DNA of 64,000 bases from GM7GCV1 sp965222065 (GTDB taxonomy: Bacteria > Pseudomonadota > Gammaproteobacteria > Pseudomonadales > GM7GCV1). Positions 43,219 to 51,901 of the stretch are shown here, piece by piece. Both the position numbers and the translations under genes were made by a program. The stretch is from NCBI GenBank assembly GCA_965222065.1, contig OZ244933.1, positions 248,001 to 312,000 of the forward strand, given 5' to 3'. Every line of letters begins with the position of its first letter. Within the stretch, counting starts at the first letter, position 1. The notes under the pieces are model-generated. The model had not been told where the DNA came from, made no database searches, and saw only the letters and a program-made list of their open reading frames with translations.

Positions 43219-44487
43219 ATGAGTCGATATAGCATCATAGAAATGTCCGATATATGTATCCGGGCTTATGAAGACGGAAAGCAGGTTTATGCCGAGCCTG
43301 GTATAGCCCTGTTGCCGCCCAATTCCGCACCTGTTCTTGGTTATGCGGCTCAAAAGGTTGTTCGACAACAACCCACTCGTATTCACAGTCGCTTTTGGGC
43401 TGACTTGAGTACGAGTCCCCTGTCGATTACCCAGACCCGTATGCGACACGGCGCTGACCTTATCTGGCATCAACTGAACCAGATCAGGGAATGTTTGAGC
43501 TCGGAGGAAGTGATCTTTTGCCTTTCATCACATCTGGGTAATGCACAGATGCAATTGCTTGCGGGTATTTGTGAATCCCTTGAGATGAAAGCCCACTTTT
43601 TCCTGAACAAGGGGTTGAGCCAGCTCGCTCATCGAGAGCATCTTGCGCCCAGGGTTACCCACCTGGATCTCCAGCTTCATCAACTGGTTTTGTCACGATT
43701 CACAAACGAGAATGGGCAACTGGAGCTCAACTCCCAGGAAACCGTACCGGGCATCAGTTATATGCAATTAATTGATCGAATGGTTCATGCCCTGCGAGAC
43801 CAATTCATACAGGTTTCCCGGTTTGATCCCCTGCATTCCGGTGATACCGAGCAGCAGCTATTCGACCAGGTGGCGAATCTCATTACCTCATCCCACTTGT
43901 CACCTATTGAGATTACGACAGGCAGCCAGACTTATCGCGTTGAACCGACGGTCAAGGATTTTGGGCACGTCATTGATATATTGGAAGAGGCTCTGGAAAA
44001 GCTCATTCCCCAACAGGAACAACGAGCCTACTCCCCGATTTTTTCGCAGTTGCCCGGATTTTCCAATTACAGTGAGTCCGACCTTAACCTTGATAGTGGC
44101 GACTGTATCCAGGGGGCAGAAACACTGATCGCCCGTCAGAAAGATAGCGTCGACGGCATCCTTTACATCAGCGCCATGGAAACCGGTTCTGCTGAAATTG
44201 AAGCCCCCGAGGCTGCACAGCAACCCGAAGACCGGAACGCCGGTTCAACCGAGCTGGCAAATGCACTGGTGTATGGCGGAATAGTCTATCCCGCCAGCCG
44301 GTTTGGCGAGTTGATGGAATTACTCAATGCGCCCAATGGAGCAGTGGAAACCAATGGCAAGGGAATTAGTGGAAGCCAGGCAATCCAGGTAAATGGACAA
44401 GCCTGCATACCAGGACAGCTGTTCTCTGTGCGTGACGAAATCACAGTGAATCAGGCTAGTTTGCTGGCCGTACAGTTGCTGGAGTAA
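43219..44487 (+). CDS. Degenerate Hsp70/actin-fold-like protein
   Basis: A 422-residue protein of uncertain family. Its order of segments resembles an actin/Hsp70 (ASKHA) fold: an N-terminal SIIEMSDICIRAY with AEPGIALLPPNSAPVLG, a helical region near residue 75, EEVIFCLSSHLGNAQMQLLAGIC, a second strand THLDLQLHQLVLSRF, and VPGISYMQLIDRMVHALRDQFI. The usual glycines and phosphate-loop residues are missing, so if the fold is right, ATP binding is probably weak or lost. The C-terminus (QVNGQACIPGQLFSVRDEIT) is a small beta unit. No signal or membrane helix is visible, so it is cytoplasmic, facing the motor. The closest named relative would be YegD-like Hsp70s, but this is low confidence. Confidence 0.4.
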   Translation: MSRYSIIEMSDICIRAYEDGKQVYAEPGIALLPPNSAPVLGYAAQKVVRQQPTRIHSRFWADLSTSPLSITQTRMRHGADLIWHQLNQIRECLSSEEVIFCLSSHLGNAQMQLLAGICESLEMKAHFFLNKGLSQLAHREHLAPRVTHLDLQLHQLVLSRFTNENGQLELNSQETVPGISYMQLIDRMVHALRDQFIQVSRFDPLHSGDTEQQLFDQVANLITSSHLSPIEITTGSQTYRVEPTVKDFGHVIDILEEALEKLIPQQEQRAYSPIFSQLPGFSNYSESDLNLDSGDCIQGAETLIARQKDSVDGILYISAMETGSAEIEAPEAAQQPEDRNAGSTELANALVYGGIVYPASRFGELMELLNAPNGAVETNGKGISGSQAIQVNGQACIPGQLFSVRDEITVNQASLLAVQLLE

Positions 44488-44490
44488 CCC

Positions 44491-45558
44491 ATGCGTCGCC
44501 GGCAGATCTCAACCTTCAGTCTGTCCTTTCTGGATATCATGTCCTGTGGGCTTGGTGCTGCTGTATTGCTGTTTCTGATTATCAAGCACAACACAGACCA
44601 GCGAATCGAATTTAATCCGGATTTAAGCTCGGAAACCAACCTGCTGGCCGAAGAGATTCGCATTGGTGAAGAAAACCTGGCCCGCATCCGCAACACGATC
44701 GCCGATGTTGACGAACAACTGGCCGAGGCGCGCGGCCTGGCCAGGCGTATTCAGGATGAAATAGACCAGTTGCGGGGACAATTGGCCGACCTTGGACCTT
44801 CCGCCTCTGAGGAAATCAGCGAGCTTGAAGAAAGGATTGCTGTACTGGAAATGCAAAAGCAAACACTGGAAGACCAGGCACAGGGAGGCAATCGGGTCCG
44901 CGAATTCCTGGGTGAAGGTGATCGCCAGTACCTAACCGGTATTAATATGGGCGGAAGCCACGTGCTTATTCTGCTCGATAGCTCCTCCAGCATGCTCGAC
45001 AGCACCATCGTGAACGTCATTCGACGGCGAATAAGGCCCGATGATGTCAAAATCAACGCGCCCAAATGGCAGCAGGCACTGGCGATTGTCGACTGGATTA
45101 CCGCCAACCTGAATCCCGGGTCGCGATTTCAAATATACCAGTTCAATGAAACCGCCTCCCCGGTACTTGAATCCTCGGCAGGCAACTGGATTGATACGAC
45201 AGACCGGGGGATGATGGAAGCTGCCCTGCAAAGTGCACGCCAGGTTGTACCAGCCCGGGGAACCAACCTGGTATCGGCCATGCAGGTGGTCAACCAGATG
45301 TCACCCATGCCGGATAATATCTTTTTAATCACGGATGGCTTGCCTACCCAGGGCAACAACAAGCCACGCAGTACCAGTGTGTCAAATCAGGAGCGCATCA
45401 ATTTTTTTAATGATGCCTATGCACAAATGCCGCGACATATCCCCATCAATACCCTTTTGCTGCCGATGGAGGGTGATCCCTACGCGGCAGTCGCTTTCTG
45501 GCGTGTTGCGCTCGAAACACAGGGTTCATTTATTGCACCATCGAGGGACTGGCCATGA
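44491..45558 (+). CDS. VWA protein with an ExbD/TolR-like membrane helix, copy 1
   Basis: A 355-residue inner-membrane protein. The first helix, SFLDIMSCGLGAAVLLFLII (residues 12-31), carries Asp15 in an F-L-D-I-M context, like the F-I-D-V-M of ExbD. A coiled coil follows (about 45-130), then a von Willebrand A domain (about 155-345) with a MIDAS start DSSSSM (Asp163, Ser165, Ser167), GTNL (Thr) and ITDG (Asp). VWA domains bind metal and protein partners. It is the likely partner of the MotA/TolQ/ExbB protein at 42383, with the VWA head in the periplasm. It starts three bases after the previous stop. Confidence 0.8.
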   Translation: MRRRQISTFSLSFLDIMSCGLGAAVLLFLIIKHNTDQRIEFNPDLSSETNLLAEEIRIGEENLARIRNTIADVDEQLAEARGLARRIQDEIDQLRGQLADLGPSASEEISELEERIAVLEMQKQTLEDQAQGGNRVREFLGEGDRQYLTGINMGGSHVLILLDSSSSMLDSTIVNVIRRRIRPDDVKINAPKWQQALAIVDWITANLNPGSRFQIYQFNETASPVLESSAGNWIDTTDRGMMEAALQSARQVVPARGTNLVSAMQVVNQMSPMPDNIFLITDGLPTQGNNKPRSTSVSNQERINFFNDAYAQMPRHIPINTLLLPMEGDPYAAVAFWRVALETQGSFIAPSRDWP

Positions 45559-46553
45559 GAGGTTTCCGTCGTAATTCAGAAGATTCCAGTATCGCCTTTC
45601 TCGACATCATCTGTTGCGGGTTTGGCGCCATTATCCTTTTGCTGGTGATCGTAAAAACCGGGACACCGGAAGTTCTTGAAGCCTCGAACCAGCAAGACGG
45701 AGGCCGCATCAAGGCGATGCAAGAGGAGCTTTTCCAGTTACGGGGCGAGATTGACTACCTGGAACGTGAATTAACTGTCAAGCAGGAACAGCTGGATGTC
45801 GAGACCGAGCGTGTCGCCATTATGCGCGGCGAACTGGACCAGAGCGGTCGCATTCTGGCCGCTCGCCAGACCGCGCAGATTGACGAAGAAGAACGTCGCG
45901 AAGACTTGAGAGTTGCCCTGCAAAGCCTGTCTGACGAAATGCGCAGGCTGCTAGGTGATGCCTACCAGCGAAGAGATAATGTCATCGGCGGTATTCCTGT
46001 CGACTCCGAATACGTTATTTTCATTATTGATACCTCGGGCAGTATGTACAACTACGCCTGGGGACGGGTAGTTAATGAAATCGCTAATATCCTGGATATC
46101 TATCCGAATTTGAAAGGCATGCAAGTGATGAACGACATGGGTGACTATATGTTTGGAAGTTATCGCGGGGAATGGATCCCGGATACGCCCAGCAGGCGGC
46201 AGATTATGTTGCAACAGCTGCGTACCTGGCACCCATTTAGTAACAGTAGCCCCGTGGAAGGTATTACGGCGGCGATTCGCTCATTCTATTCACCGGATCG
46301 AAAAATAAGCCTGTATGTCTTTGGGGATGACTATACGGGCAGCCTGCTTGGGCCCGTACTGGATACGGTAAAATCCCTGAACCGCGAGCATCCCGATGGT
46401 GAACCCATGGTAAGAATCCATGCTGTGGGTTTTCCCGTACAATTTCTGGGCAACGCAGGACAAAATAGCTCCGGAGCCCGTTTTGCCGCGCTAATGCGCG
46501 AACTGGCCAACCAGAACAGCGGCACCTTTGTGGGTTTGAATGACTTTCGTTAG
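45555..46553 (+). CDS. VWA protein with an ExbD/TolR-like membrane helix, copy 2
   Basis: A 332-residue relative of the preceding protein, overlapping it by four bases. The first helix, AFLDIICCGFGAIILLLVIV (about residues 14-33), keeps the F-L-D-I and C-G-x-G-A pattern with Asp17 in the position of ExbD's proton-carrying Asp. A coiled coil follows (about 45-125), then a VWA domain (about 150-325) with DTSGSM (159-164). The two proteins share architecture but differ through their VWA regions, so the motor may use a heterodimer of helices in the channel pore. This asymmetry is unusual for the family and is inferred from sequence only. Confidence 0.8.
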   Translation: MRGFRRNSEDSSIAFLDIICCGFGAIILLLVIVKTGTPEVLEASNQQDGGRIKAMQEELFQLRGEIDYLERELTVKQEQLDVETERVAIMRGELDQSGRILAARQTAQIDEEERREDLRVALQSLSDEMRRLLGDAYQRRDNVIGGIPVDSEYVIFIIDTSGSMYNYAWGRVVNEIANILDIYPNLKGMQVMNDMGDYMFGSYRGEWIPDTPSRRQIMLQQLRTWHPFSNSSPVEGITAAIRSFYSPDRKISLYVFGDDYTGSLLGPVLDTVKSLNREHPDGEPMVRIHAVGFPVQFLGNAGQNSSGARFAALMRELANQNSGTFVGLNDFR

Positions 46554-46599
46554 GCTAGCCATGTCTATTGAAGTCAGGTTGATGTGAGGAGTAAAAGCG

Positions 46600-47196
46600 A
46601 TGAGAGCTTTCCGATCAATCCGTCTCCGTATGGCAATGCTGTTTGCCCTGGTGCTTTATTTGCCCGCTTGCAGCAACAGTTTTGTCGTTGATGCCAATTT
46701 CCCCCGCCCTCTCGTTGAGCCTCTGCCGGTATCCGGCGAACTGGTCATTACGGACGAGTTCAGCAACTATGTGTTTGTGGAAGACACAGAGACCCGTGAC
46801 GATCTGGAAGTCGATTTAAGCAGTGCGCAGGTCAAACTGTTTCAAACCATTACCTCACACCTTTTCTCGGGCTCGGAAGACTCCGGAGATCAACTGGTGA
46901 TCACCCCTGCCCTGATTGATTTCCAGTACGCCATACCGAGGGAAACCAGGGCGGAAATTTATGAAATCTGGCTCAAATACCGAGTCCAGGTCATGTCCAA
47001 AGAGGGGGAAGCCATTGCTGACTGGCTAATTACCGGCTATGGCAAGACCCCGACGGCGTTTATGAAAAGCCGCCAGGAATCGATTGATGTCGCCACCACC
47101 ATTGCGCTGCGTGATGTAGGCAGCCAACTGAGCATTGGTTTTAGCCGACAACCCGATATCAGGGCCTGGCTGGACCAGAGGGAGGAAGAGAGTTGA
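46600..47196 (+). CDS. Lipoprotein of the motor cluster
   Basis: A 198-residue lipoprotein (lipobox LPAC with Cys24) with an alpha/beta mature domain: ELVITDEFSNYVFVEDTETRDDLE, then QLVITPALIDFQYAIPRETRAEIYEIWLKYRVQVM, a pattern like LpoA/CsgG-type or TolB N-terminal-like domains where strands alternate. I cannot name the family. It overlaps the next gene by four bases and follows copy 2 of the VWA protein by 46 bases. The likely location is the inner face of the outer membrane. Confidence 0.55.
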   Translation: MRAFRSIRLRMAMLFALVLYLPACSNSFVVDANFPRPLVEPLPVSGELVITDEFSNYVFVEDTETRDDLEVDLSSAQVKLFQTITSHLFSGSEDSGDQLVITPALIDFQYAIPRETRAEIYEIWLKYRVQVMSKEGEAIADWLITGYGKTPTAFMKSRQESIDVATTIALRDVGSQLSIGFSRQPDIRAWLDQREEES

Positions 47197-47849
47197 ACAT
47201 CACCAAACCCCTTATATTAAGTGTTGCGCTTCTGTGCGGCTGTACGACAGTTTCTGTCGATGAAATGCGCTGGCAGGAGACCTCTATCGATCCAACAGAA
47301 GATTCCATTGTCATTCTGGGACGGCACCATTCACCGGAATTTGAAACCGAACCGGAACTGGTGTCATGCATAGGCAGTCGCCTGAAATCTAGTATGCGCG
47401 GACTCAATGTCATTCCCGAATCCGAGTTTGTCGACCTGTTGTATCCCTGGTTTGAGCCCAGGACGGCACCCTTGAATATGGATAAATTTATCCAGGTCCT
47501 GGACGAGCCCCTGATAAAAGAAGAGCTGGAAAAGCACCGAATCCGCTACATGATCTGGGTGGAGGGCGCGACAGAAACGGTCAACCAGATCGGCAGCATG
47601 AGTTGTGCTATCGGCCCTGGTGGCGGCGGCTGCTTTGGTTTTGGCAGCTGGGAAAACCAGAGTGAATACGAGGCCAGTATCTGGGATTTCCAAAATACCC
47701 GGGAAGCCGGCCGCATCAGCACCGATGCCCAGGGGACGTCGTACATGCCGGCTATCGTTATTCCCATTCCCATCATTGCACGGGTACAAACCAACGCCTG
47801 TGAAGGCATGGGAGCGCAGATTTCAGCGTTTTTGACGCCGGAGGCCTGA
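47193..47849 (+). CDS. Second small lipoprotein of the motor cluster
   Basis: A 218-residue lipoprotein (LLCGC, Cys17). TTG at 47193 is the start: GGAGGAAG lies seven bases upstream and the codon overlaps the previous stop. The mature part has VILGRHHSPEF, a region of unpaired Cys, and a C-terminal GIGS...AIGPGGGGCFGFGSWENQSEYEAS-type Gly-rich loop. I do not recognise it. It is two bases from the protease gene. The Cys residues (in SCIGSRLK, SCAIGPG, GCFGFG and NACEG) may form disulfides in the periplasm. Confidence 0.55.
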   Translation: MNITKPLILSVALLCGCTTVSVDEMRWQETSIDPTEDSIVILGRHHSPEFETEPELVSCIGSRLKSSMRGLNVIPESEFVDLLYPWFEPRTAPLNMDKFIQVLDEPLIKEELEKHRIRYMIWVEGATETVNQIGSMSCAIGPGGGGCFGFGSWENQSEYEASIWDFQNTREAGRISTDAQGTSYMPAIVIPIPIIARVQTNACEGMGAQISAFLTPEA

Positions 47850-47850
47850 T

Positions 47851-49263
47851 ATGAAGCTAAATATCTGGTTAACACGCCTCTGCTTTGCCGGGCTGCTTTT
47901 GTGTTCGTCTTCCCTGTTTGCTGAAGATCCTGAAGTAAAAATGGGCCGGGAAGCCCATGAAGAGCTTCTGAAAACCACCCATTTTTACGATGATCCGGAA
48001 TTATTGGCCTACGTTGATTCCGTGGGGCAAAAACTGGCTGCCAATAGTGACTGGCCAGAGATCGACTACCACTTTTTTATTGTCGATGATCCCGGGATTA
48101 ATGCCTTTGCCCTGCCGGGTGGCTATATTTACATTAATCGGGGGTTGATGAGCTATCTCACCTCTGAGGCACAGCTGGCCGCTGTACTTGCTCACGAAAT
48201 TGCCCACGTGACACGCCATCATGCTGCGCGTCGAAACAGCAAGCAACGTTGGGGTAACGCCGCAGCTTTCGTCGCTTCTATCCTGACCTGGAACTCAAAT
48301 GTTGGCGAAGCCATCAGGCTGGAGAACGCTGTTGCTATCAGTGGCTATGGTCGGGAAATGGAGCTTGAAGCCGATGAATACGGGGCGATCTACATGTATC
48401 GATCCGGTTATGACCCCAATGCCATGATCGAACTCATGACAATCCTGAAAGAGCACGAAATCTTCACCGTGCGAAGAGGTCGGGATAGCGGCCGTGCGCC
48501 CAGTACCTATCACGGTGTTTTCTCAACACACCCCAGAAGTGATACCCGTCTCCAGGAAGTCATCGCCCAGGCTGGACAGCTCCCGCCCGGTGAAGCGTTT
48601 CAGGGGCGCGACGTCTACCGGGAAGCAACCAAAAATATGGTCTACGGCGAAAATGTTACCCAGGTGGCGCCTCCAGGATACCAGCGTTATGCCAGTAAAG
48701 GCCTGGGGGTTACCTTTGAATACCCCTCTGGCTGGCAACGAGTCACCGAGGGACAGTCAATTGTGCTGAGCTCACCGGATAATATACAGCTGGAAATCAG
48801 TGTTGCCCGGCCTCAACCGGATCTGTCCGATCCCAAAGAGCTGCTTAAACAACGGTTCCAGGTCGAGGATCTAAAACAGGCGGAGGCCGTCACGGAAGGT
48901 CGTCAACAAGACGCGGCTCAAGCCATGATTGATACGGAGAACGGTGAAAAACGCGTAGCGGTGATTAAATCCGGTTCCTATGAATACTATTTCAATACCG
49001 TGCGGCCTGTTTCCCTGAGCGAACCCCAGGATGAGGCGGTAAAGCGTATTATTGCCAGTTTCCGGCGGGCCGAAAACCGGGACTTTCCTCCGGAGCAGGT
49101 TCGCACCATCTACTATCACCGGCTCGCGCCCGGGGAAACATTTGCTGAACTGGCTTCAAATAATATCTTGGGACAATACACCGAAGATGAGCTGCGCCTG
49201 ATCAATGGCTATTACCCGTCTGGTGAGCCGCAGCCTGGCACCTGGATCAAAATGGTTCAGTAA
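47851..49263 (+). CDS. Periplasmic M48-family metalloprotease
   Basis: A 470-residue protease with a signal peptide (about residues 1-24, ending LFA-ED). The zinc motif HEIAH is at 115-119 (AVLAHEIAHVTRHHAARR) and a third ligand lies in the MELEADEYG segment near 171-175. BepA and LoiP are related periplasmic M48 proteases that watch over outer-membrane assembly. A C-terminal domain (about 390-470) ends in GETFAELASNNILGQYTEDELRLINGYYP, resembling a LysM-type segment. It is the last gene of the cluster, two bases after the previous lipoprotein, and may process or quality-control one of the cluster's lipoproteins. Confidence 0.85.
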   Translation: MKLNIWLTRLCFAGLLLCSSSLFAEDPEVKMGREAHEELLKTTHFYDDPELLAYVDSVGQKLAANSDWPEIDYHFFIVDDPGINAFALPGGYIYINRGLMSYLTSEAQLAAVLAHEIAHVTRHHAARRNSKQRWGNAAAFVASILTWNSNVGEAIRLENAVAISGYGREMELEADEYGAIYMYRSGYDPNAMIELMTILKEHEIFTVRRGRDSGRAPSTYHGVFSTHPRSDTRLQEVIAQAGQLPPGEAFQGRDVYREATKNMVYGENVTQVAPPGYQRYASKGLGVTFEYPSGWQRVTEGQSIVLSSPDNIQLEISVARPQPDLSDPKELLKQRFQVEDLKQAEAVTEGRQQDAAQAMIDTENGEKRVAVIKSGSYEYYFNTVRPVSLSEPQDEAVKRIIASFRRAENRDFPPEQVRTIYYHRLAPGETFAELASNNILGQYTEDELRLINGYYPSGEPQPGTWIKMVQ

Positions 49264-49276
49264 ACGCCTATCGCGC

Positions 49277-50116
49277 TTATTGCCGGGCCTGGCGGGGCGG
49301 CATTTCCAATACCTTGTCTGAACTTGCCCTGACAGGATTAATGTCAATGCCGCCGCGGCGGGTAAACCGGGCTGCCACCGACAGCCCTTCCGGTTGCAAA
49401 TGACGATTGAGGTCACAAAAAATCGCCTCTACGCAGTTTTCGTGGAAACCTGCGTGTTCGGCGTAGGATAAAAGATACTGCGCAAGGGAAGCATTTTTTG
49501 CCCCTACACTATCCATCCTGATAAAGATGGAAGCCCAGTCTGGTTGTCCCGTTACCGGACACAGGCTGCGAAAACGGTGAAACACATATCGATTGGTTTC
49601 TTCCGGTGAGCCCACGGCTTCGACCATACCGACATCAATGTTATCCGGTGGACGCAGTGAATAGGCGTCCAGGTTTGCATAGGATTGCTCCCGGTCGTCC
49701 TGGTTTTCAGCGGCGTTTGACTTAGGCCCTGTCTCAACCGGCAATACGCGAAAGATGACGTCTCCGCCAAGCGCGTTGCCCAGATCTGTGCGAACCAGGT
49801 TTTCCAGTTCTTTTTTTGAAGAAAAGTTCTTATAAAACAGGCTATTGCAATAGAGTTTTAAGGATTTGGATTCAACTATATTAGGCGTGGTCGCCGGAAC
49901 ATGAAGCTGGCCGATAGCAACTTTGGGCGAGTTATTTTCATCGCGCCAGGCCAGTTCGTAGAGATTCCATTCATCGTAGCCAAAGAAACAGCCAGATTCG
50001 TAGTTCGCAAGACGGGCACGCCCCTCTTCCCGGGCAACAGAAAATAACAGCTCGGGCGCATATTGCCGGGGATAGTCGGTCTGGTTACCGAGCGGCCCTG
50101 TGGAAAAATCAGTCAT
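49277..50116 (-). CDS. queF: NADPH-dependent 7-cyano-7-deazaguanine reductase
   Basis: A 279-residue queuosine-pathway enzyme that reduces preQ0 to preQ1 with NADPH. The active-site Cys186 in LCPVTGQPDWASI and the Asp193 follow the family; VESKSLKLYCNS (81-92) is the conserved substrate loop. The two-domain length matches the long QueF type. I chose ATG 50116 since the upstream frame to 50182 adds an unlikely segment that overlaps the ABC permease gene. queD is at 33610, so two pathway genes are in this window, though far apart. Confidence 0.95.
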   Translation of the reverse strand: MTDFSTGPLGNQTDYPRQYAPELLFSVAREEGRARLANYESGCFFGYDEWNLYELAWRDENNSPKVAIGQLHVPATTPNIVESKSLKLYCNSLFYKNFSSKKELENLVRTDLGNALGGDVIFRVLPVETGPKSNAAENQDDREQSYANLDAYSLRPPDNIDVGMVEAVGSPEETNRYVFHRFRSLCPVTGQPDWASIFIRMDSVGAKNASLAQYLLSYAEHAGFHENCVEAIFCDLNRHLQPEGLSVAARFTRRGGIDINPVRASSDKVLEMPPRQARQ

Positions 50117-50132
50117 GCAATTTAATACCTGT

Positions 50133-50906
50133 TTATGCCCGCAAGTTCTTGCCCCGGGCAAGCAAATGCAGTGCAAAAGCACCCAGGATGGCGATAAATA
50201 CGACGATCATCAGCAATGCAAAAGTCACAGAGATATCCGAAATACCCAAAAAGCCATAGCGAAAGGCATTCACCATGTAGAGCACCGGGTTAATCTGGGA
50301 AATACCCTGCCAAATCTCGGGCAGCATACTGATGGAATAGAAGATACCTCCCAGATAGGTCAGCGGTGTCAGGATAAAGGTTGGAATCAGGTTGACGTCA
50401 TCGAAATTTTTGGCAAATACGCCGTTAACCAGGCCGGCCAGCGCAAACATCAGCGAGGTTAGCAGCACCGTCAGTATCACCAGGGGCAGATTGTGGATAT
50501 GAATCTCGGTAAAAAAGAGCGATACCAGGGTAACAATAACGCCCACAGCAAGCCCCCGGGCCATACCACCAACAACATAGCCAGCCAGAATCACATAGTT
50601 TGGGGTGGGTGAAACCAGCAGTTCCTCGATGCACCTGGAGAATTTGTTACCAAAGAAGGACGACACCACATTGCTGTAAGAATTGGTAATCACCGACATC
50701 ATAATCAGGCCCGGAGCAACGAACTGGGCGTAATCAAAGCCTTCCATGCGGCCAATACGGCGGCCAATCAGCTCACCAAAAATCACAAAATACAGCACCA
50801 TGGTGATGGCAGGTGGCAGCAGGGTTTGTATCCAGATTCTGGTAAAGCGGCGGACTTCCTTAATGACGATGGTGACAAATGCGTTCCATTGTTCAGCAGG
50901 ATTCAT
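50133..50906 (-). CDS. ABC-2 type exporter permease (YadH-like)
   Basis: A 257-residue inner-membrane protein with six helices of the ABC-2 family (LLPPAITMVLYFVIFGELIG, FVAPGLIMMSVITNSYSNVVSS, PLVILTVLLTSLMFALAGLV). It pairs with the ATPase gene just upstream at 50903-51844, with which it overlaps by four bases. Together they resemble YadGH, a multidrug or polysaccharide exporter of unsettled substrate. Confidence 0.93.
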   Translation of the reverse strand: MNPAEQWNAFVTIVIKEVRRFTRIWIQTLLPPAITMVLYFVIFGELIGRRIGRMEGFDYAQFVAPGLIMMSVITNSYSNVVSSFFGNKFSRCIEELLVSPTPNYVILAGYVVGGMARGLAVGVIVTLVSLFFTEIHIHNLPLVILTVLLTSLMFALAGLVNGVFAKNFDDVNLIPTFILTPLTYLGGIFYSISMLPEIWQGISQINPVLYMVNAFRYGFLGISDISVTFALLMIVVFIAILGAFALHLLARGKNLRA

Positions 50907-51844
50907 TGGTCACCTCCTGCCCGATCAGCCTGGTTTTTACGCGTCATGGCGACAAACATTTCCTCCAGCCGGTTGGATTTGTTGCGCATGCTGGTGATGT
51001 TGATCCCCTGCTCGTTAAGCATGCCGAATATGTCATTTAGGGGTTTGCCTTTTTCGACATCCACCTCAAAGCTGTGCCCGTCAATTCTACGGGTCTGGTA
51101 TCCATCCAGCGTTGGCGCGTCGGTAATACTACCTTCCACATCCATGATAAAGGTCTCTTCATTGAGCTCGCGAAGCAAAGCCTTGACACTGGAGTTCCGG
51201 ATAATGGCACCCTTATCAATAATCGCTACATTGCGGCAAAGTGATTCGGCTTCCTCAAGGTAGTGCGTGGTCAGGATAATGGTGGTGCCCTCGCGATTGA
51301 TCTTGCGTAAAAATTCCCACATGGAACGACGAAGCTCGATGTCCACGCCCGCTGTGGGCTCGTCCAGGATCAGTATGCGGGGTTCATGCACCAGCGCCCG
51401 GGCAATCATGAGTCGGCGTTTCATACCGCCCGATAGCGAACGGGAGACATCGCTCCGCTTGTCCCACAATCCCAGCAGTTTCAGGTACTTTTCGGCGCGT
51501 TCTTTGGCCAAATCCAGAGGCAGGCCGTAGTAGCCTCCTTGCGTCACACAGATATCGTAGACTTTTTCCCACATATTGAAGTTGAATTCCTGGGGAACGA
51601 CACCCAGGTATTTTTTTGCCAAGGGGAAATTCTTGTCGATATCGGCATCGATAATGCGTACTTCTCCACTGGTTTTTTGCACCAGGGAAGAAAGGATGCT
51701 GATCGTGGTGGACTTGCCGGCACCATTGGGGCCCAGAAGCGCAAAAAAATCGCCCTCCTCGACCTCAAGATCAATGCCTTTTAGGGCTTCAAAGTTATTC
51801 TTGTACGTTTTGTGTAAACGTTTAATCGACAGGGCAACAGACAT
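50903..51844 (-). CDS. ABC transporter ATPase (YadG-like)
   Basis: A 313-residue ATPase with Walker A GPNGAGKST (38-46), the signature LSGGMKRRLMIARAL near residue 140 and Walker B ILILDEPTAG near residue 158. It powers the permease encoded directly downstream. A C-terminal extension of about 80 residues is typical for the YadG group. Spacing and overlap make a two-gene operon. Confidence 0.95.
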   Translation of the reverse strand: MSVALSIKRLHKTYKNNFEALKGIDLEVEEGDFFALLGPNGAGKSTTISILSSLVQKTSGEVRIIDADIDKNFPLAKKYLGVVPQEFNFNMWEKVYDICVTQGGYYGLPLDLAKERAEKYLKLLGLWDKRSDVSRSLSGGMKRRLMIARALVHEPRILILDEPTAGVDIELRRSMWEFLRKINREGTTIILTTHYLEEAESLCRNVAIIDKGAIIRNSSVKALLRELNEETFIMDVEGSITDAPTLDGYQTRRIDGHSFEVDVEKGKPLNDIFGMLNEQGINITSMRNKSNRLEEMFVAMTRKNQADRAGGDQ

Positions 51845-51901
51845 AAAAAACGACAGACATTAATTGCTTGGGATAAAAATTAAGCGCGCTATTGTACGCA
51901 C

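Noticed and set aside
34777..49263. Interpretation of the cluster as a Zorya-type phage-defence system
   Set aside because: A MotA/TolQ/ExbB-like gene is present, but no OmpA-like ZorB, helicase or nuclease is seen; VWA and scaffold genes do not fit.
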